51,998 bases of DNA from Chloroflexota bacterium (GCA_028875055.1 JAPPGG010000051.1:1-51998), one strand, 5' to 3'; positions 42,947 through 51,998 are shown, counted from the stretch's first letter. A program made the numbers and translations. Notes: generated by a model not told the origin, from the sequence alone.

Positions 42947-43174
42947 ATGGACTGGCGAGATTACATTTCGTCTGACCCGGGGATTTGCCACGGAAGAGCG
43001 TGCATCAAGGGTACGAGGGTCATGGTGACCGTTATCCTAGACAATCTGGCCGGTGGACATAGCGCTGAGGAAATCATCAGCAGCTATCCTTCGGTGACAC
43101 GTGAAGGGGTCCAGGCGGCTCTCTACTACGCGGCTGAGCTGGCCCGTGAACGTTCGGTGCCCTTAGCGAGATAG
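42947..43174 (+). CDS. DUF433 antitoxin
   Basis: 75 residues from the ATG at 42947 (GGAGG seven bases upstream). Pattern: YISSDPGICHGRACIKGTRV then MVTVILDNLAGGHSAEEIIS, the DUF433 HTH-like fold that binds DNA and neutralises the PIN-like partner. It is followed 7 bases later by the DUF5615 gene, the usual pair. Confidence 0.88.
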   Translation: MDWRDYISSDPGICHGRACIKGTRVMVTVILDNLAGGHSAEEIISSYPSVTREGVQAALYYAAELARERSVPLAR

Positions 43175-43181
43175 GCTCGTC

Positions 43182-43532
43182 ATGCGGTTCAAGTTCGACG
43201 AAAACCTCCCCAGGGAGATGGCGACCCTCTTTGCCAATGCGGGCCACGACGCCGTGACTGTTCTTGACCAGCAGATGGGTGGTGACGAAGACGAGGACAT
43301 TGCCGCTGTCTGTCTCAACGAGGGTCGCGCGCTTGTTACGCTGGACCTGGATTTTTCCGACATCAGGGTTTATCCGCCCCGGCGCTATCCGGGGCTTGTG
43401 GTGCTCCGTGTATCCAGCCAGTTGCGAGAAGACCTCCTACAGGTCGGAGTTCGTCTGCTTGAGAGTCTGACCACTTCACTGCAAGGCCAACTTTGGATCG
43501 TTGAAGACTCTCGAATCCGCATTCGTGAATAG
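43182..43532 (+). CDS. DUF5615 PIN-like toxin
   Basis: 116 residues: MRFKFDENLPREMATLFANA, GHDAVTVLDQQMGGDEDEDI, LVTLDLDFSDIRVYPPRRYP. The acidic residues D6-E7, D36/D38 and D54/D60 form the PIN-like nuclease set. It degrades RNA when free of its antitoxin (family knowledge). It lies between the HEPN gene and hsdR, 3 bases before hsdR. Confidence 0.88.
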   Translation: MRFKFDENLPREMATLFANAGHDAVTVLDQQMGGDEDEDIAAVCLNEGRALVTLDLDFSDIRVYPPRRYPGLVVLRVSSQLREDLLQVGVRLLESLTTSLQGQLWIVEDSRIRIRE

Positions 43533-43535
43533 CCT

Positions 43536-46500
43536 ATGACCACCCTCACCGAAACCGACGTCGAACAGGCCGCCCTAGAATGGCTCGCCACCTTGGGCTG
43601 GCAGACAGCACACGGGCCGGACATCGCCCCGGACACGCCGGGCGCAGAGCGGGCCGACTACGGGCAGGCGGTCCTGGAACGACGGCTGCGGGATGCTCTG
43701 GCCAGGCTGAACCCGGCATTGCCCTACTCGGCGGTTGAAGATGCTTTCCGCAAGCTGACCCGGCCCGAAGGGGCCACCCTGGAGACCCGCAACCGGGAGT
43801 TCCACCGGATGCTGGTCAACGGCGTCAACGTGGAATACCGAGCCGGCGACGGCGGTATCCGGGGCCAGCCGGCGCAGGTTATAGACTTCGGCAATCCGGC
43901 AAACAACGACTGGCTGGCGGTCAACCAGTTCACGGTTACGGAAACGGTGGGCGGGAACCGGAACACCCGCCGCCCCGATGTCGTCCTGTTCCTCAACGGC
44001 CTGCCCCTGGGCGTCATCGAACTGAAGAACCCCGCCGACGCGGAGGCCACCATCTGGAGCGCGTGGCAGCAGCTCCAGACCTACCAGGCAGAACTGCCCT
44101 CCCTGTTTTCCATGAACGAAGTACTGATGGTCTCCGACGGTCTGGCCGCCTGCATCGGCGCCCAGGGAGCCGGGCAGGAGTGGTTCAAGCCCTGGCGCAC
44201 CACCACCGGAGAAACGCTGGCGGATTCCAGCCTGACCGAGTTGCAGGTGATGCTGGAAGGCGTGTGCCAACCGGAGCGCCTCTTGGCCTTGCTGCGGGAC
44301 TTCATCGTGTTTGACGACGACGGCAGCGGAAAGCCGGTGAAGAAGCTGGCCGGCTACCACCAGTTTCACGCCGTCCGCGCCGCCGTGGGCGAGACCCTGC
44401 GAGCGGCAGAGTTGGAGCGGGCGGAACGGAACATCGGAGAGGAACGTGGCAGTTACGAGTCGGGCCGCAGGCCCGGCGGCGAGCTCGGCGACCGGCGCAT
44501 CGGGGTGGTCTGGCACACCCAGGGATCCGGCAAGAGCCTCACCATGGCCTTCTACGCCGGGGCCATCGTGCGTGAGCCGGCCATGCAGAACCCTACCATC
44601 GTGGTCCTCACCGACCGCAACGACCTTGACGATCAACTCTTCGGCACTTTCTCCCGCTGCCAGGACCTGCTGCGCCAGCCGCCGGTGCAGGCCGAAAGCC
44701 GCTCCGATCTGCGGCAGAAGTTGTCGGTGGCTGCCGGCGGCGTGGTGTTCACCACCATCCAGAAGTTCTTTCCCGAGGAGCGGGGCGACACCCATCCCAC
44801 CCTATCGGAACGGCGCAACATCGTAGTCATCGCCGACGAGGCCCACCGCAGCCAGTACGACTTCATCGACGGTTACGCCCGGCACATGAGGGACGCCCTG
44901 CCCAACGCCTCCTTCGTCGGCTTCACCGGCACGCCCATCGAGTTGGAGGACGCCAACACCCGGGCGGTGTTCGGCGATTACATCAGCATCTACGACATCC
45001 GGCGTTCCGTGGAGGACGGGGCCACGGTGCCCATCCACTACGAAAGCCGCCTGGCCAAGCTGGAACTGGACGACACCCAGCGTCCCACCATTGACCCGGA
45101 CTTCGAGGAGGCCACCGAGGGCGAGGAGCTTGAGCAAAGGGAGCGGTTGAAGACCAAGTGGGCCCAGTTGGAGGCCGTGGTCGGTGCTCCCGACCGGGTA
45201 AGGCAGGTAGCCCAGGACATCGTTGACCATTTTGAGCAAAGGTTGGAAGCGCTGGACGGCAAGGCCATGGTGGTGTGCATGAGCCGCCGCATCTGCGTTG
45301 ACCTGTACGACGAACTGGTCCGCCTGCGCCCTGAGTGGCATGGAGACAACGACGGCGAGGGCGCCATCAAGGTGGTGATGACCGGCTCGGCATCGGACCC
45401 GCCGGAGTGGCAGCGGCACGTGAGGAACAAGGCCCGCCGGGAGGCGCTGGCCAATCGCTTCAGGGACCCCGACGACCCTTTCAAGGTGGTATTGGTGCGG
45501 GATATGTGGCTGACCGGCTTCGACGCGCCCAGCCTGCACACCATGTACCTGGACAAGCCCATGCGGGGACACGGGTTGATGCAGGCCATCGCCCGGGTGA
45601 ACCGGGTGTTCCGGGACAAGCCGGGCGGGTTGGTGGTGGACTACCTGGGATTGGCCAACGACCTGCGGCGGGCACTGGCCACGTACACCGAGAGCGGAGG
45701 AACCGGGCGCGCCGCCATCGACAAGGAAGAGGCGGTGGCGGTGATGCTGGAAAAGCACGAAGTGTGCTGCGCCCTGTTTCACGGCTTTGACCGGTCGAAG
45801 TGGACGTCCGGCGGGCCAGGGGAACGGTTGGGGTTGCTTCCGGCCGCTCAGGAACACATCCTGACCCAGGAAAACGGCAAAGACCGCTGCATGGCGGCGG
45901 TCCGCGAGCTCTCCCAGGCCTTCGCCCTGGCCGTGCCCCACGAGGAGACCCACCGCATTCGCGACGACGTGGGGTTCTTCCAGACGGTGCGGGCGGCGTT
46001 GTCCAAGTCGTCGCCTTCGGATACGCAATCGGACGAGGAGACGAACCTGGCGATACGCCAGATAGTTTCCCGGGCGGTGGCTTCGGAAGGAGTCCTGGAC
46101 ATCTTCGCGGCAGCGGGGTTGGACAAGCCGGACATCTCAGTGCTGTCCGAAGACTTCCTGGCCGAGGTGCAAGGAATGCCTCAGCGCAACCTGGCGGTGG
46201 AGTTGCTGCAAAAGCTGCTCCGGGGTGAAGTGGCGAACCGCCGGCGCACCAACGTAGCACAGGCCCGCTCCTTCGCCGAGATGCTGGAACAGACCCTCCG
46301 CCGCTACCAGAACCGGTCGGTTGAGGCGGCGCAGGTGATAGAGGAGCTGATCCAACTGGCCCGTGAGGTGCGGGAAGCCGCTGCCAGGGGCGAAAGGCTT
46401 GGTCTGACGGATGACGAACTGGCCTTCTACGACGCCCTGGAGACCAACGACAGCGCCGTGCAGGTTCTGGGCGACGAAACGCTCCGCGCCCTCGCCCGCG

Positions 46501-46688
46501 AGTTAGTGGAGACCGTGCGGCGCAACGTTACCATTGACTGGACGCTGCGGGAGAACGTGCGGGCACAGTTGCGTGTCCTGGTCCGGCGTATCCTGCGCAA
46601 GCACGGGTATCCGCCGGATAAACAGGAAAGAGCTACCCAAACGGTACTGGAACAGGCGGAGGTGCTGTCGGAAGGGTGGTCGGTTTGA
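43536..46688 (+). CDS. hsdR: Type I restriction endonuclease subunit HsdR
   Basis: 1050 residues. Nuclease domain with [15 protein letters not shown] then VIELKNP (D148, E162, K164), followed by the SF2 motor: [16 protein letters not shown] (Walker A, about 327), [44 protein letters not shown] and [13 protein letters not shown]. It translocates DNA and cuts unmodified DNA with HsdM and HsdS. A helical C-terminal region follows that binds the MTase core in known enzymes. The frame is intact. Confidence 0.95.
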   Translation: MTTLTETDVEQAALEWLATLGWQTAHGPDIAPDTPGAERADYGQAVLERRLRDALARLNPALPYSAVEDAFRKLTRPEGATLETRNREFHRMLVNGVNVEYRAGDGGIRGQPAQVIDFGNPANNDWLAVNQFTVTETVGGNRNTRRPDVVLFLNGLPLGVIELKNPADAEATIWSAWQQLQTYQAELPSLFSMNEVLMVSDGLAACIGAQGAGQEWFKPWRTTTGETLADSSLTELQVMLEGVCQPERLLALLRDFIVFDDDGSGKPVKKLAGYHQFHAVRAAVGETLRAAELERAERNIGEERGSYESGRRPGGELGDRRIGVVWHTQGSGKSLTMAFYAGAIVREPAMQNPTIVVLTDRNDLDDQLFGTFSRCQDLLRQPPVQAESRSDLRQKLSVAAGGVVFTTIQKFFPEERGDTHPTLSERRNIVVIADEAHRSQYDFIDGYARHMRDALPNASFVGFTGTPIELEDANTRAVFGDYISIYDIRRSVEDGATVPIHYESRLAKLELDDTQRPTIDPDFEEATEGEELEQRERLKTKWAQLEAVVGAPDRVRQVAQDIVDHFEQRLEALDGKAMVVCMSRRICVDLYDELVRLRPEWHGDNDGEGAIKVVMTGSASDPPEWQRHVRNKARREALANRFRDPDDPFKVVLVRDMWLTGFDAPSLHTMYLDKPMRGHGLMQAIARVNRVFRDKPGGLVVDYLGLANDLRRALATYTESGGTGRAAIDKEEAVAVMLEKHEVCCALFHGFDRSKWTSGGPGERLGLLPAAQEHILTQENGKDRCMAAVRELSQAFALAVPHEETHRIRDDVGFFQTVRAALSKSSPSDTQSDEETNLAIRQIVSRAVASEGVLDIFAAAGLDKPDISVLSEDFLAEVQGMPQRNLAVELLQKLLRGEVANRRRTNVAQARSFAEMLEQTLRRYQNRSVEAAQVIEELIQLAREVREAAARGERLGLTDDELAFYDALETNDSAVQVLGDETLRALARELVETVRRNVTIDWTLRENVRAQLRVLVRRILRKHGYPPDKQERATQTVLEQAEVLSEGWSV

Positions 46689-46757
46689 AGCCGATTATCC
46701 TCTCCTCATCAAGCATCGTTAGGTTTAGCGCCGGCATATGCTAGGATGGAAGGTGGG

Positions 46758-46775
46758 GGCAGTCGGGAAACTGCC
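46758..46775 (+). promoter_or_regulatory. Inverted repeat before the P-loop gene
   Basis: GGCAGT (46758-46763) and ACTGCC (46770-46775) with a 6-base loop, 15 bases before the ATG at 46790. No good ribosome site is seen, so the hairpin may control the start or act as an operator. Confidence 0.4.
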
Positions 46776-46789
46776 GTAATCACCTTTAT

Positions 46790-48787
46790 ATGAAGCGAAG
46801 AAAATACAGAACCAGCGAGGATTCCTCTCCCATCGCAATTCACTCAAGGAAAAGGACAGTGTCCCAAAGTAGTATGTACCCACCGATAACCTTAATCACC
46901 GGCCCGAGGGAAAGCGGCCGTACAACCTACGCTGTACTGGTTTGTGCCGAACTATTCAAGCAGGGTATTTTCTGCTTCAACAACAGCACTGCCCTTTTTG
47001 GTGGGGACATTGCAAAGTATTTGCATGTTTATGATGGCCTTCTCACCCTGGCTGAAAGAATCCCTAAGCCGGTCACGATCTTAATTGAAGAAGCAGACGC
47101 CCAAAATGCGACTCGCCGAACGGGTGACCCTCGCCACGAAGCCGCCATCTATTCCGCTCTTGCTACACTGGCAGAAAAGTTCTGCTACTTGATCCTTACA
47201 ACGGTCCAGGGCAATGAGACCCTCATAAGCGAGGCTCTATTAGGTCATGCTTATCAGCATGTAACCCCATTTATGGAAGCCAGGAGCAAGGAGACCGTCG
47301 CCTTGGGAACCTTGCACCGGGTGGGACGATACAAGGTGCCGGTCGGAAATATAGCCTATGAACCTGAATCAATACTCAACGCCATGAAATTGGCTAATAC
47401 CTTTAAGGAGATGAGGAAAGGAGCGCCCGAAGGCAAAGACGTCGAATACACTGAGGGCCGCTTGTTCGAAGTGCCGCAGACTAGCATCGACCAAATGCCA
47501 CAGCCGCAGTACCCCGAATACCCGGTGTTTTACCGGCACCGCATATTGCGGGCTTTGCCTAACGGGAGATTTCATCGACTGACTGAAGAATCGCTCCTCC
47601 ACTTCACATGGCTGGAGAGTGTCAACGAGCATCCCAACGAGACTGTGGCGCTGGAGATGCTCGAGCGAACCATGCCTCAGTGGGGGTTTGACTATCAACC
47701 AAGTCCTGTCGTTCAAGATTCCAACTTTCCTGATGGCCAAGCTGTCATCAATGGTGAACTTGCCAATTTGGAAGTTGTATCGATACAACCGCGGTACTCC
47801 GGTGGGCATAGCCTGCATGAACTGGTTGCCCTGACTCGAGTGGGCAGGGCCGAGAATCTCAATGACGCAGCCATCCTCAAGTGCCAGACTTGTCGAACCA
47901 CGGAACATTATAGTGTTGTAACCTGGGAGGACCTTCCGGACCACAACGAAAGGCACCGATGGGTCATGTACCTGCCGGAATCGTTATCACCGCCCTCTTT
48001 CCCATTCGATCTGGCAGCGACTCCTTTACTAACTATCGATCAGAGAAGTTTCACCCATGAAATGGAAAAGGCAATACAGGGCAAAGCAGAGAAAATCGCC
48101 AAGCAGGGTCGAGGTTTGCGAAACTGGGTGGTAGTTTTGGCACAGGGATTCCCAGTCGACGCGGACTGGTACCACCAATTACCTAACCAGTGGCCCGAAA
48201 ACATCGACGGTATCTGCGTCGTCGCCACCGAAGGGTATTTAGGCGCAAACAATCACCTGATTCCCTTCAAGGACTTCACCGCCGTATTATTGAAATGCCC
48301 TCCAGATTTTCAGGACCACAATTGCTACCACCCTGGTTACAGCTATAGGGTCAGCGGCATGGATACGGACTTTCGACCTTTGTCAAGAGACTCGCATACT
48401 ACAGAGGAAGTGTCTGCCGCAGCATGGAACTTCCCCCTGCCCGCTATCCCTGTCAAGAAGACTTTGGTATTCCGCGACGAAGACGAAAGGGAAATTCAGA
48501 CCTTTTGGGGTGCGGAAATTAGCAGTTTACAAGCCCGGGAAATCCTTGGAGTGTTGGGATACAATTGGCGCGAACAGCTTCGCGGTAGTCTCTCGCTTTG
48601 TTCCAAAGACGACGTTCCCAATCAAGATGGGTGCTGGGCTAGGGTCCGGTGTGGTGAAGATAAAAAATGGACTGGTATGGTCTCTCACGAAGGCTACGAG
48701 CTTCGAGAGGAATTCGAAACTGTTGACGAAGCCAGGGAGTGGTCTGAACTTCATATGGCAATGCTGCTAATGCACATTGAGGGTTAG
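46790..48787 (+). CDS. P-loop NTPase of unknown function after hsdR
   Basis: 665 residues. Walker A-like LITGPRESGRTTYAVLV has Arg where Lys is usual (GPRESGRTT); Walker B-like VTILIEEAD follows, then YLILTTVQGN (sensor-like), an arrangement recalling Zot/HerA-type ATPases. A DHNCYHPGYSYRV stretch and a CQTC pair lie further on, and a conserved-looking C-terminal domain (DEREIQTFWGAEISSLQARE) ends the protein. GC is near 50%, far below hsdR, so it probably has a separate origin. It could be a terminase-like or defence ATPase; I cannot name it. Confidence 0.5.
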   Translation: MKRRKYRTSEDSSPIAIHSRKRTVSQSSMYPPITLITGPRESGRTTYAVLVCAELFKQGIFCFNNSTALFGGDIAKYLHVYDGLLTLAERIPKPVTILIEEADAQNATRRTGDPRHEAAIYSALATLAEKFCYLILTTVQGNETLISEALLGHAYQHVTPFMEARSKETVALGTLHRVGRYKVPVGNIAYEPESILNAMKLANTFKEMRKGAPEGKDVEYTEGRLFEVPQTSIDQMPQPQYPEYPVFYRHRILRALPNGRFHRLTEESLLHFTWLESVNEHPNETVALEMLERTMPQWGFDYQPSPVVQDSNFPDGQAVINGELANLEVVSIQPRYSGGHSLHELVALTRVGRAENLNDAAILKCQTCRTTEHYSVVTWEDLPDHNERHRWVMYLPESLSPPSFPFDLAATPLLTIDQRSFTHEMEKAIQGKAEKIAKQGRGLRNWVVVLAQGFPVDADWYHQLPNQWPENIDGICVVATEGYLGANNHLIPFKDFTAVLLKCPPDFQDHNCYHPGYSYRVSGMDTDFRPLSRDSHTTEEVSAAAWNFPLPAIPVKKTLVFRDEDEREIQTFWGAEISSLQAREILGVLGYNWREQLRGSLSLCSKDDVPNQDGCWARVRCGEDKKWTGMVSHEGYELREEFETVDEAREWSELHMAMLLMHIEG

Positions 48788-48921
48788 TTATCCTGATTTC
48801 GGATAGCTGTCATGTCCTGCGCTCACCTACAGGCACTCAGATGGCTAGGTTAAGGGCTATTCGGAAGGTGTGTGACGAATTGCCACCCGGCAAGCAAGTG
48901 CAATTACGCTGAACCAAGGCT

Positions 48922-48969
48922 GATGCCTGGACCGGAGGCATCGCTGCCCAAGGCGTCGATTCCGACGCC
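48922..48969. other. Two adjacent hairpins downstream of the P-loop gene
   Basis: GATGCCT (48922-48928) pairs with AGGCATC (48936-48942), and GGCGTCG (48952-48958) pairs with CGACGCC (48963-48969) across a 4-base loop. Tandem perfect stems 135-180 bp after the stop could be a processed RNA end, a small structured RNA or a worn element end. The rest of 48788-49097 contains no gene. Confidence 0.4.
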
Positions 48970-49071
48970 TGTATGGGTATCATCTATAACACCAGACTGA
49001 GAGTCAGAGTGGTGGTCCTTGTTTTTCCAGCTTGTTCGGAGACGCTTGAGCCGTTGCTGACACCCTTGCGG

Positions 49072-49155
49072 TTACAAAGCTAAGAGCAATTCAAAAACGG
49101 TACTGCCTACCGTCAAGTCAGGCCCACCAAGCTGGACAAAATCAAGAACCTTTAC
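49072..49155 (-). pseudogene. C-terminal remnant of a serine recombinase / second att-like copy
   Basis: The minus strand reads VKVLDFVQLGGPDLTVGSTV then FELLLAL and stop, matching ASVLDFVQSGPPDLTVDSTG of the plus-strand recombinase. At DNA level 49098-49150 is the reverse complement of 27873-27925 over the outer 19 and 22 bases, with a different 12-base centre. It may be the end of a lost recombinase or an attachment-site relic bounding the restriction island. Confidence 0.45.
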
Positions 49156-49220
49156 AATCAGGTTCAAAATAGCCGTGTAGTCGCCCATTGGGTCAGCCCT
49201 ACGCGACGGCAAAGTGCGAA

Positions 49221-49243
49221 GCCCCTGCTGATATGGCAGGGGC
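49221..49243 (-). terminator. Terminator hairpin of the hybrid kinase gene
   Basis: GCCCCTGC (49221-49228) and GCAGGGGC (49236-49243), perfect 8-bp stem with a 7-base loop, 13 bases beyond the stop of the kinase gene. Downstream on the minus strand the sequence is TTCGCACTTTG, only weakly T-rich. Confidence 0.6.
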
Positions 49244-49255
49244 ATTTCACTTGTC

Positions 49256-51709
49256 TCAGCCAGGCGGCTTTCGTGGGGCGACAGGATTGCCCGTCCCGGA
49301 AGCGGCGCCCGGAACCTCGATTCTCCCCGGTCCATCTTCCCGCCCCTCCCCCTCCGGCACCCAATACCCCACCCGTGGCTCGGTGAAGATATAGGCGGGG
49401 CTGTTGGCGTCGTCGCCCAGCTTGGCGCGCAGCTTGTTCACGACGTTGCGCATGGGACTCAGGGCGCCGGCGCCCTTTCCGCCCCAGACCCGCTCCAGCA
49501 GGTGCTCGTAGGTCAGCACCCGGCCGGCATTGGCCGCCAGCTCCGCCAGCATCCGGTACTCCAGGGGCAACAGATGCACCGGACTGCCGGCCAGGGTCAC
49601 CCGGCGCGCGGCGTGGTCGATTGCCAGGTCTCCGTGCGCGTAGGGTTGCAGCGGCTGGGACGCCGCCCGCCGGCGCAGGGCCGCCCGGATGCGCGCCGCC
49701 AGTTCCGTGGGCGAGAAGGGCTTGACCATGTAGTCCACCGCCCCGGCGTCCAGGGCCCGGCCGATGATCTCCTCCCGGCCGTAGGCCGACAGGAAGATCA
49801 CCGGCACGTCGGCCATGCCCAGCAGGGCCTGCATCAGCTCGATGCCGTCGGTGTCGGGCAGCATCAGGTCCAGCAGCGCCAGTTGGGGCTGCTCCGTCTC
49901 CATGAGGCGCAAAGCCTCCTCCGGGTCCCCGGTGACCACCGGCCGGTAGCCCGCCGCCGCCAGGGTGTCGCGGATGTGGCGCAGTTCCTGGGGATCGTCG
50001 TCCACCGCCAGCACCGTCGCCCCTTCCCCGGACTCCTCCGCCCCCGGGCGCGGTAAGCGCGCCGCGTCAGCCGGGTCCGGCACGGCTTCCCCCACCGTGG
50101 GCAGGGTGAAGGTGAAGCGCGCCCCCAGGCCAACCCCGCCGCTCTCGGCCCGGATGCGGCCCCCGTGGGCTTCCACGATCCCCTTGCAGATGGCCAGGCC
50201 CAGCCCGGTGTCCCCGCCCGGCTCCCATGACCGCTCCCCCGCCTCCGCTCCGGAAAACTTGCGGAACAGATGCGGCAGGCGCTCCGCCGGGATGCCCCGC
50301 CCCTCGTCGGCCACCGTTACCGCCACGTGAACCCCGTCCCGCGCCGCGCTGACCCGGACCGCCGCGCCCGGCGGGGAGTGGCGGGCGGCGTTGGTCAGCA
50401 GGTTGACCAGCACCTGCACCACCCGCCCCCGGTCCGCCAGCACCAGGGGCAGGTCCGGCGGCAGGTCGATCTCCAGGATGGCGCCGCTCCCGGCGCTGCC
50501 CAGGGCGCTGCGGGCCCGGTCCACCAGCGCCGCCACCTCCGCCGGTTCGGGACTCACCGGCAGCGCCCCCGTCTCGATGCGGGCCACGTCCAGCAGGTCG
50601 GACACCAGGTCGTTCATGTGGTCGGCCTGGTCGCGCATGATCCGGACGAACTGGCGCACCACCGCCCCGTCCAGGTCGGCCACCGAGTCCAGGATCGTGG
50701 CCGCCGACCCCTTGATGGAGGTCAGGGGTATCCTGAGCTCGTGGCTGACCATGGCCAGGAAGTCGGCCCGCAGCCGCTCCGTCTCCTCCACCGCCGCCAG
50801 GTCCTGCAGGGTCACCATGAAGGACTCCACCGCGCCGTCCTCCCCCAGGATGGGAGTGGCGTTGAGCAGCACGGTCACGCTCCGGCCGTCGGGCACCCGC
50901 AGCACGATCTCCTCGGCGTGGACCCGCTCCGGGGAGCTCAGCAGCCCGGCCAGGGGAAACTCCTGGAGCGAGACCTCCCGCCCGTCGGCCCGCCGGAAGG
51001 TCATCCCGTTCAGCAGGTCCTCCGGCGCCTGGCCGGGATCCCGCAGGCTGTCCACGATGCGCATGGCCTCCCGGTTGAAGGACACGGGAAGTCCGGTGCT
51101 GGCGTCCAGGACCGCCACGCCCACCGGGGAGGTGTCGATCAGCGTCTCCAGGCCGGCCCGGGCCCGCCTTTCCTCCCGGTGCTGGCGGGCGTTGGCGATG
51201 GCCAGGGCCGCCTGGGCGGCGAACAGCGCCAGCGTCTCCTCGTCCTCCGGGGTGAACTCCTGCCCGTCCTCCCCGTGGGTCAGGTAGATGGTGCCGACCC
51301 CGACCCCGTGGTGGCGGATCGGGGCCACCAGCAGGGAAGTCACCGGCACCGAGGGCAGGAACTCGGGCATGTTCAACGCTCTCAGGTGGTCGTCTATGTT
51401 CGGGACCCGCAGGGGCTCGGCCAGGCCGCTGAGGTACTCGAAGAAGCCCAGCCCCTCCCGCATGTCCCAGAGCCCCTGGTGCTCCTCCTGGGTCATGCCG
51501 GAGACGATGAAGTCGGTCTGCCCGTCTTCTCCAAATACGGTGATCGCGCCGTAGCGGGCTCCGGTGAGGGAGCGGGCGGAGTCCACCACCCCCTGGAGCA
51601 CGGACCTGAAGTCCAGGCTCTCGTTGATGCTCAGGCTGGCCTGGCTGAGCAGGGCCAGACGCTGCCGCAGGGCCTGGTTCTGCCGCAGCAGCTCGTCGGG
51701 CGGGTTCAT
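49256..51709 (-). CDS. Hybrid histidine kinase-response regulator with OmpR-type output domain
   Basis: 817 residues from the ATG at 51709 (GGAGGTGA four bases upstream). Domains in order: GAF (about 30-175), PAS (190-305), HisKA with SHELRIPLTS (His323), HATPase (N440, DEGRGIP 468, GDTGLGL 499), receiver (acidic pocket D570-D572, phospho-acceptor D614, K663) and a C-terminal winged helix (LPLEYRMLAELAANAGRVLT then LLERVWG, RNVVNKLRAKLG). No transmembrane helix, so it senses a cytoplasmic signal. The chain holds sensor, kinase, receiver and DNA-binding output, a one-protein signalling pathway. A palindrome at its promoter suggests autoregulation (inference). Confidence 0.93.
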   Translation of the reverse strand: MNPPDELLRQNQALRQRLALLSQASLSINESLDFRSVLQGVVDSARSLTGARYGAITVFGEDGQTDFIVSGMTQEEHQGLWDMREGLGFFEYLSGLAEPLRVPNIDDHLRALNMPEFLPSVPVTSLLVAPIRHHGVGVGTIYLTHGEDGQEFTPEDEETLALFAAQAALAIANARQHREERRARAGLETLIDTSPVGVAVLDASTGLPVSFNREAMRIVDSLRDPGQAPEDLLNGMTFRRADGREVSLQEFPLAGLLSSPERVHAEEIVLRVPDGRSVTVLLNATPILGEDGAVESFMVTLQDLAAVEETERLRADFLAMVSHELRIPLTSIKGSAATILDSVADLDGAVVRQFVRIMRDQADHMNDLVSDLLDVARIETGALPVSPEPAEVAALVDRARSALGSAGSGAILEIDLPPDLPLVLADRGRVVQVLVNLLTNAARHSPPGAAVRVSAARDGVHVAVTVADEGRGIPAERLPHLFRKFSGAEAGERSWEPGGDTGLGLAICKGIVEAHGGRIRAESGGVGLGARFTFTLPTVGEAVPDPADAARLPRPGAEESGEGATVLAVDDDPQELRHIRDTLAAAGYRPVVTGDPEEALRLMETEQPQLALLDLMLPDTDGIELMQALLGMADVPVIFLSAYGREEIIGRALDAGAVDYMVKPFSPTELAARIRAALRRRAASQPLQPYAHGDLAIDHAARRVTLAGSPVHLLPLEYRMLAELAANAGRVLTYEHLLERVWGGKGAGALSPMRNVVNKLRAKLGDDANSPAYIFTEPRVGYWVPEGEGREDGPGRIEVPGAASGTGNPVAPRKPPG

Positions 51710-51731
51710 GGGGTCACCTCCATTCATTGCA

Positions 51732-51777
51732 CTGGAATTCCAGAGGCAATTATGGAGCAATTTTCCAGAAGTGACAA
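51732..51777 (-). promoter_or_regulatory. Promoter and 12-bp palindrome of the hybrid kinase gene
   Basis: On the minus strand TTGTCA (51772-51777), a 17-bp spacer and CATAAT (51749-51754). The perfect palindrome CTGGAATTCCAG (51732-51743) covers the expected transcription start, and a related TTCTGGAA lies inside the spacer. This spacing suits an operator bound by the kinase's own winged helix. Confidence 0.6.
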
Positions 51778-51870
51778 GACGTTATGGAATATCGGGGCAG
51801 ATATTACAGACACGTTATATCGGTTTGGTACAATTCTGTTCGTGTTCATTCAGTAACGGGAGGATTTCGC

Positions 51871-51957
51871 GTGTTTACCAGACGACCACATTCCGGGCCG
51901 GCAGCGGCGCCCCACGCCGGCAACGCTGCCGCAGCTGAGTTTACCCCCCCCCCCTGA
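51871..51957 (+). CDS. Possible divergent gene start with an 11-C tract
   Basis: A GTG at 51871 with GGGAGG upstream opens a frame (FTRRPHSGPAAAPHAG) that meets eleven consecutive C residues (51944-51954) and stops at TGA immediately after. With twelve C the frame would continue open to the window edge. An extended -10 (TGGTACAAT, ending 51834) lies about 35 bp upstream. It may be a phase-variable gene, a decayed gene or a homopolymer error; the gene body is outside the window. Confidence 0.3.
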   Translation: MFTRRPHSGPAAAPHAGNAAAAEFTPPP

Positions 51958-51998
51958 AAGGGGTATGTAAAGGGTATTCAGGGGGGCACGTGGCAGGT

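Noticed and set aside
50270-51856. 528-codon plus frame opposite the hybrid kinase
   Set aside because: Antisense to a fully recognisable multidomain protein; composition typical of the complementary strand.

Overview
This is a GC-rich bacterial window (roughly 60-65% GC in the housekeeping-like stretches). It uses frequent TTG/GTG starts and strong GGAGG-type ribosome sites. The gene set points to Chloroflexota (Dehalococcoidia/SAR202-like): a GAF-PAS histidine kinase fused to its own OmpR-type regulator, an SNF2-SWIM pair, a Uma2 tail, an MSMEG_1061-type PPOX flavoprotein, replication-relaxation proteins and large serine recombinases. That assignment is an inference from gene families; there is no rRNA, tRNA or CRISPR here to anchor it.

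Layout. 1-8.4 kb: end of a Uma2 nuclease gene, a PPOX flavoprotein, a triple-HTH regulator facing it across a shared terminator hairpin, a non-coding tract with a ~40-bp periodic palindrome array, one intact copy and broken copies of an HTH/coiled-coil protein family (called family A here), and an orphan sugar-binding lipoprotein. 8.8-15 kb: a complete IS21 element (CCTG target duplication) just upstream of an SNF2-SWIM operon. 16-21.8 kb: debris of replication-relaxation modules, and a complete IS1380 element (TAAG duplication) that splits a two-gene operon whose second gene also has an in-frame amber codon. 21.8-23.7 kb: a convergent type II-like methyltransferase and PD-(D/E)XK endonuclease. 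24.2-33.7 kb: two related mobile modules (replication-relaxation gene, HTH/coiled-coil gene, small regulator, large serine recombinase) lying head to head; the two recombinase genes run into each other at an 18-bp imperfect palindrome. 34-37.6 kb: a decayed toxin with an intact antitoxin, a HEPN-like protein, a Cys-rich protein and a split family A gene.

37.6-48.8 kb is a type I restriction-modification island: a small CWCGCG protein, hsdM, a HepT-type HEPN gene, a single ORF fusing a minimal nucleotidyltransferase (MntA-like) to HsdS, a second HEPN-type protein, a DUF433/DUF5615 toxin-antitoxin pair, hsdR, and a P-loop protein after hsdR. A 53-bp sequence related to the recombinase junction at 27.9 kb recurs in inverted orientation at 49.1 kb, just past the island. 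The window ends with the hybrid kinase-regulator and a divergent start carrying an 11-C tract.

The most promising new system is the HepT / MntA-HsdS arrangement, in which the antitoxin enzyme of a HEPN-MNT pair is physically part of the DNA-specificity subunit. The second is the family of replication-relaxation/HTH/recombinase modules: at least four copies in 20 kb, with their conserved non-coding elements. All homology statements come from reading the sequence; no database search was run.
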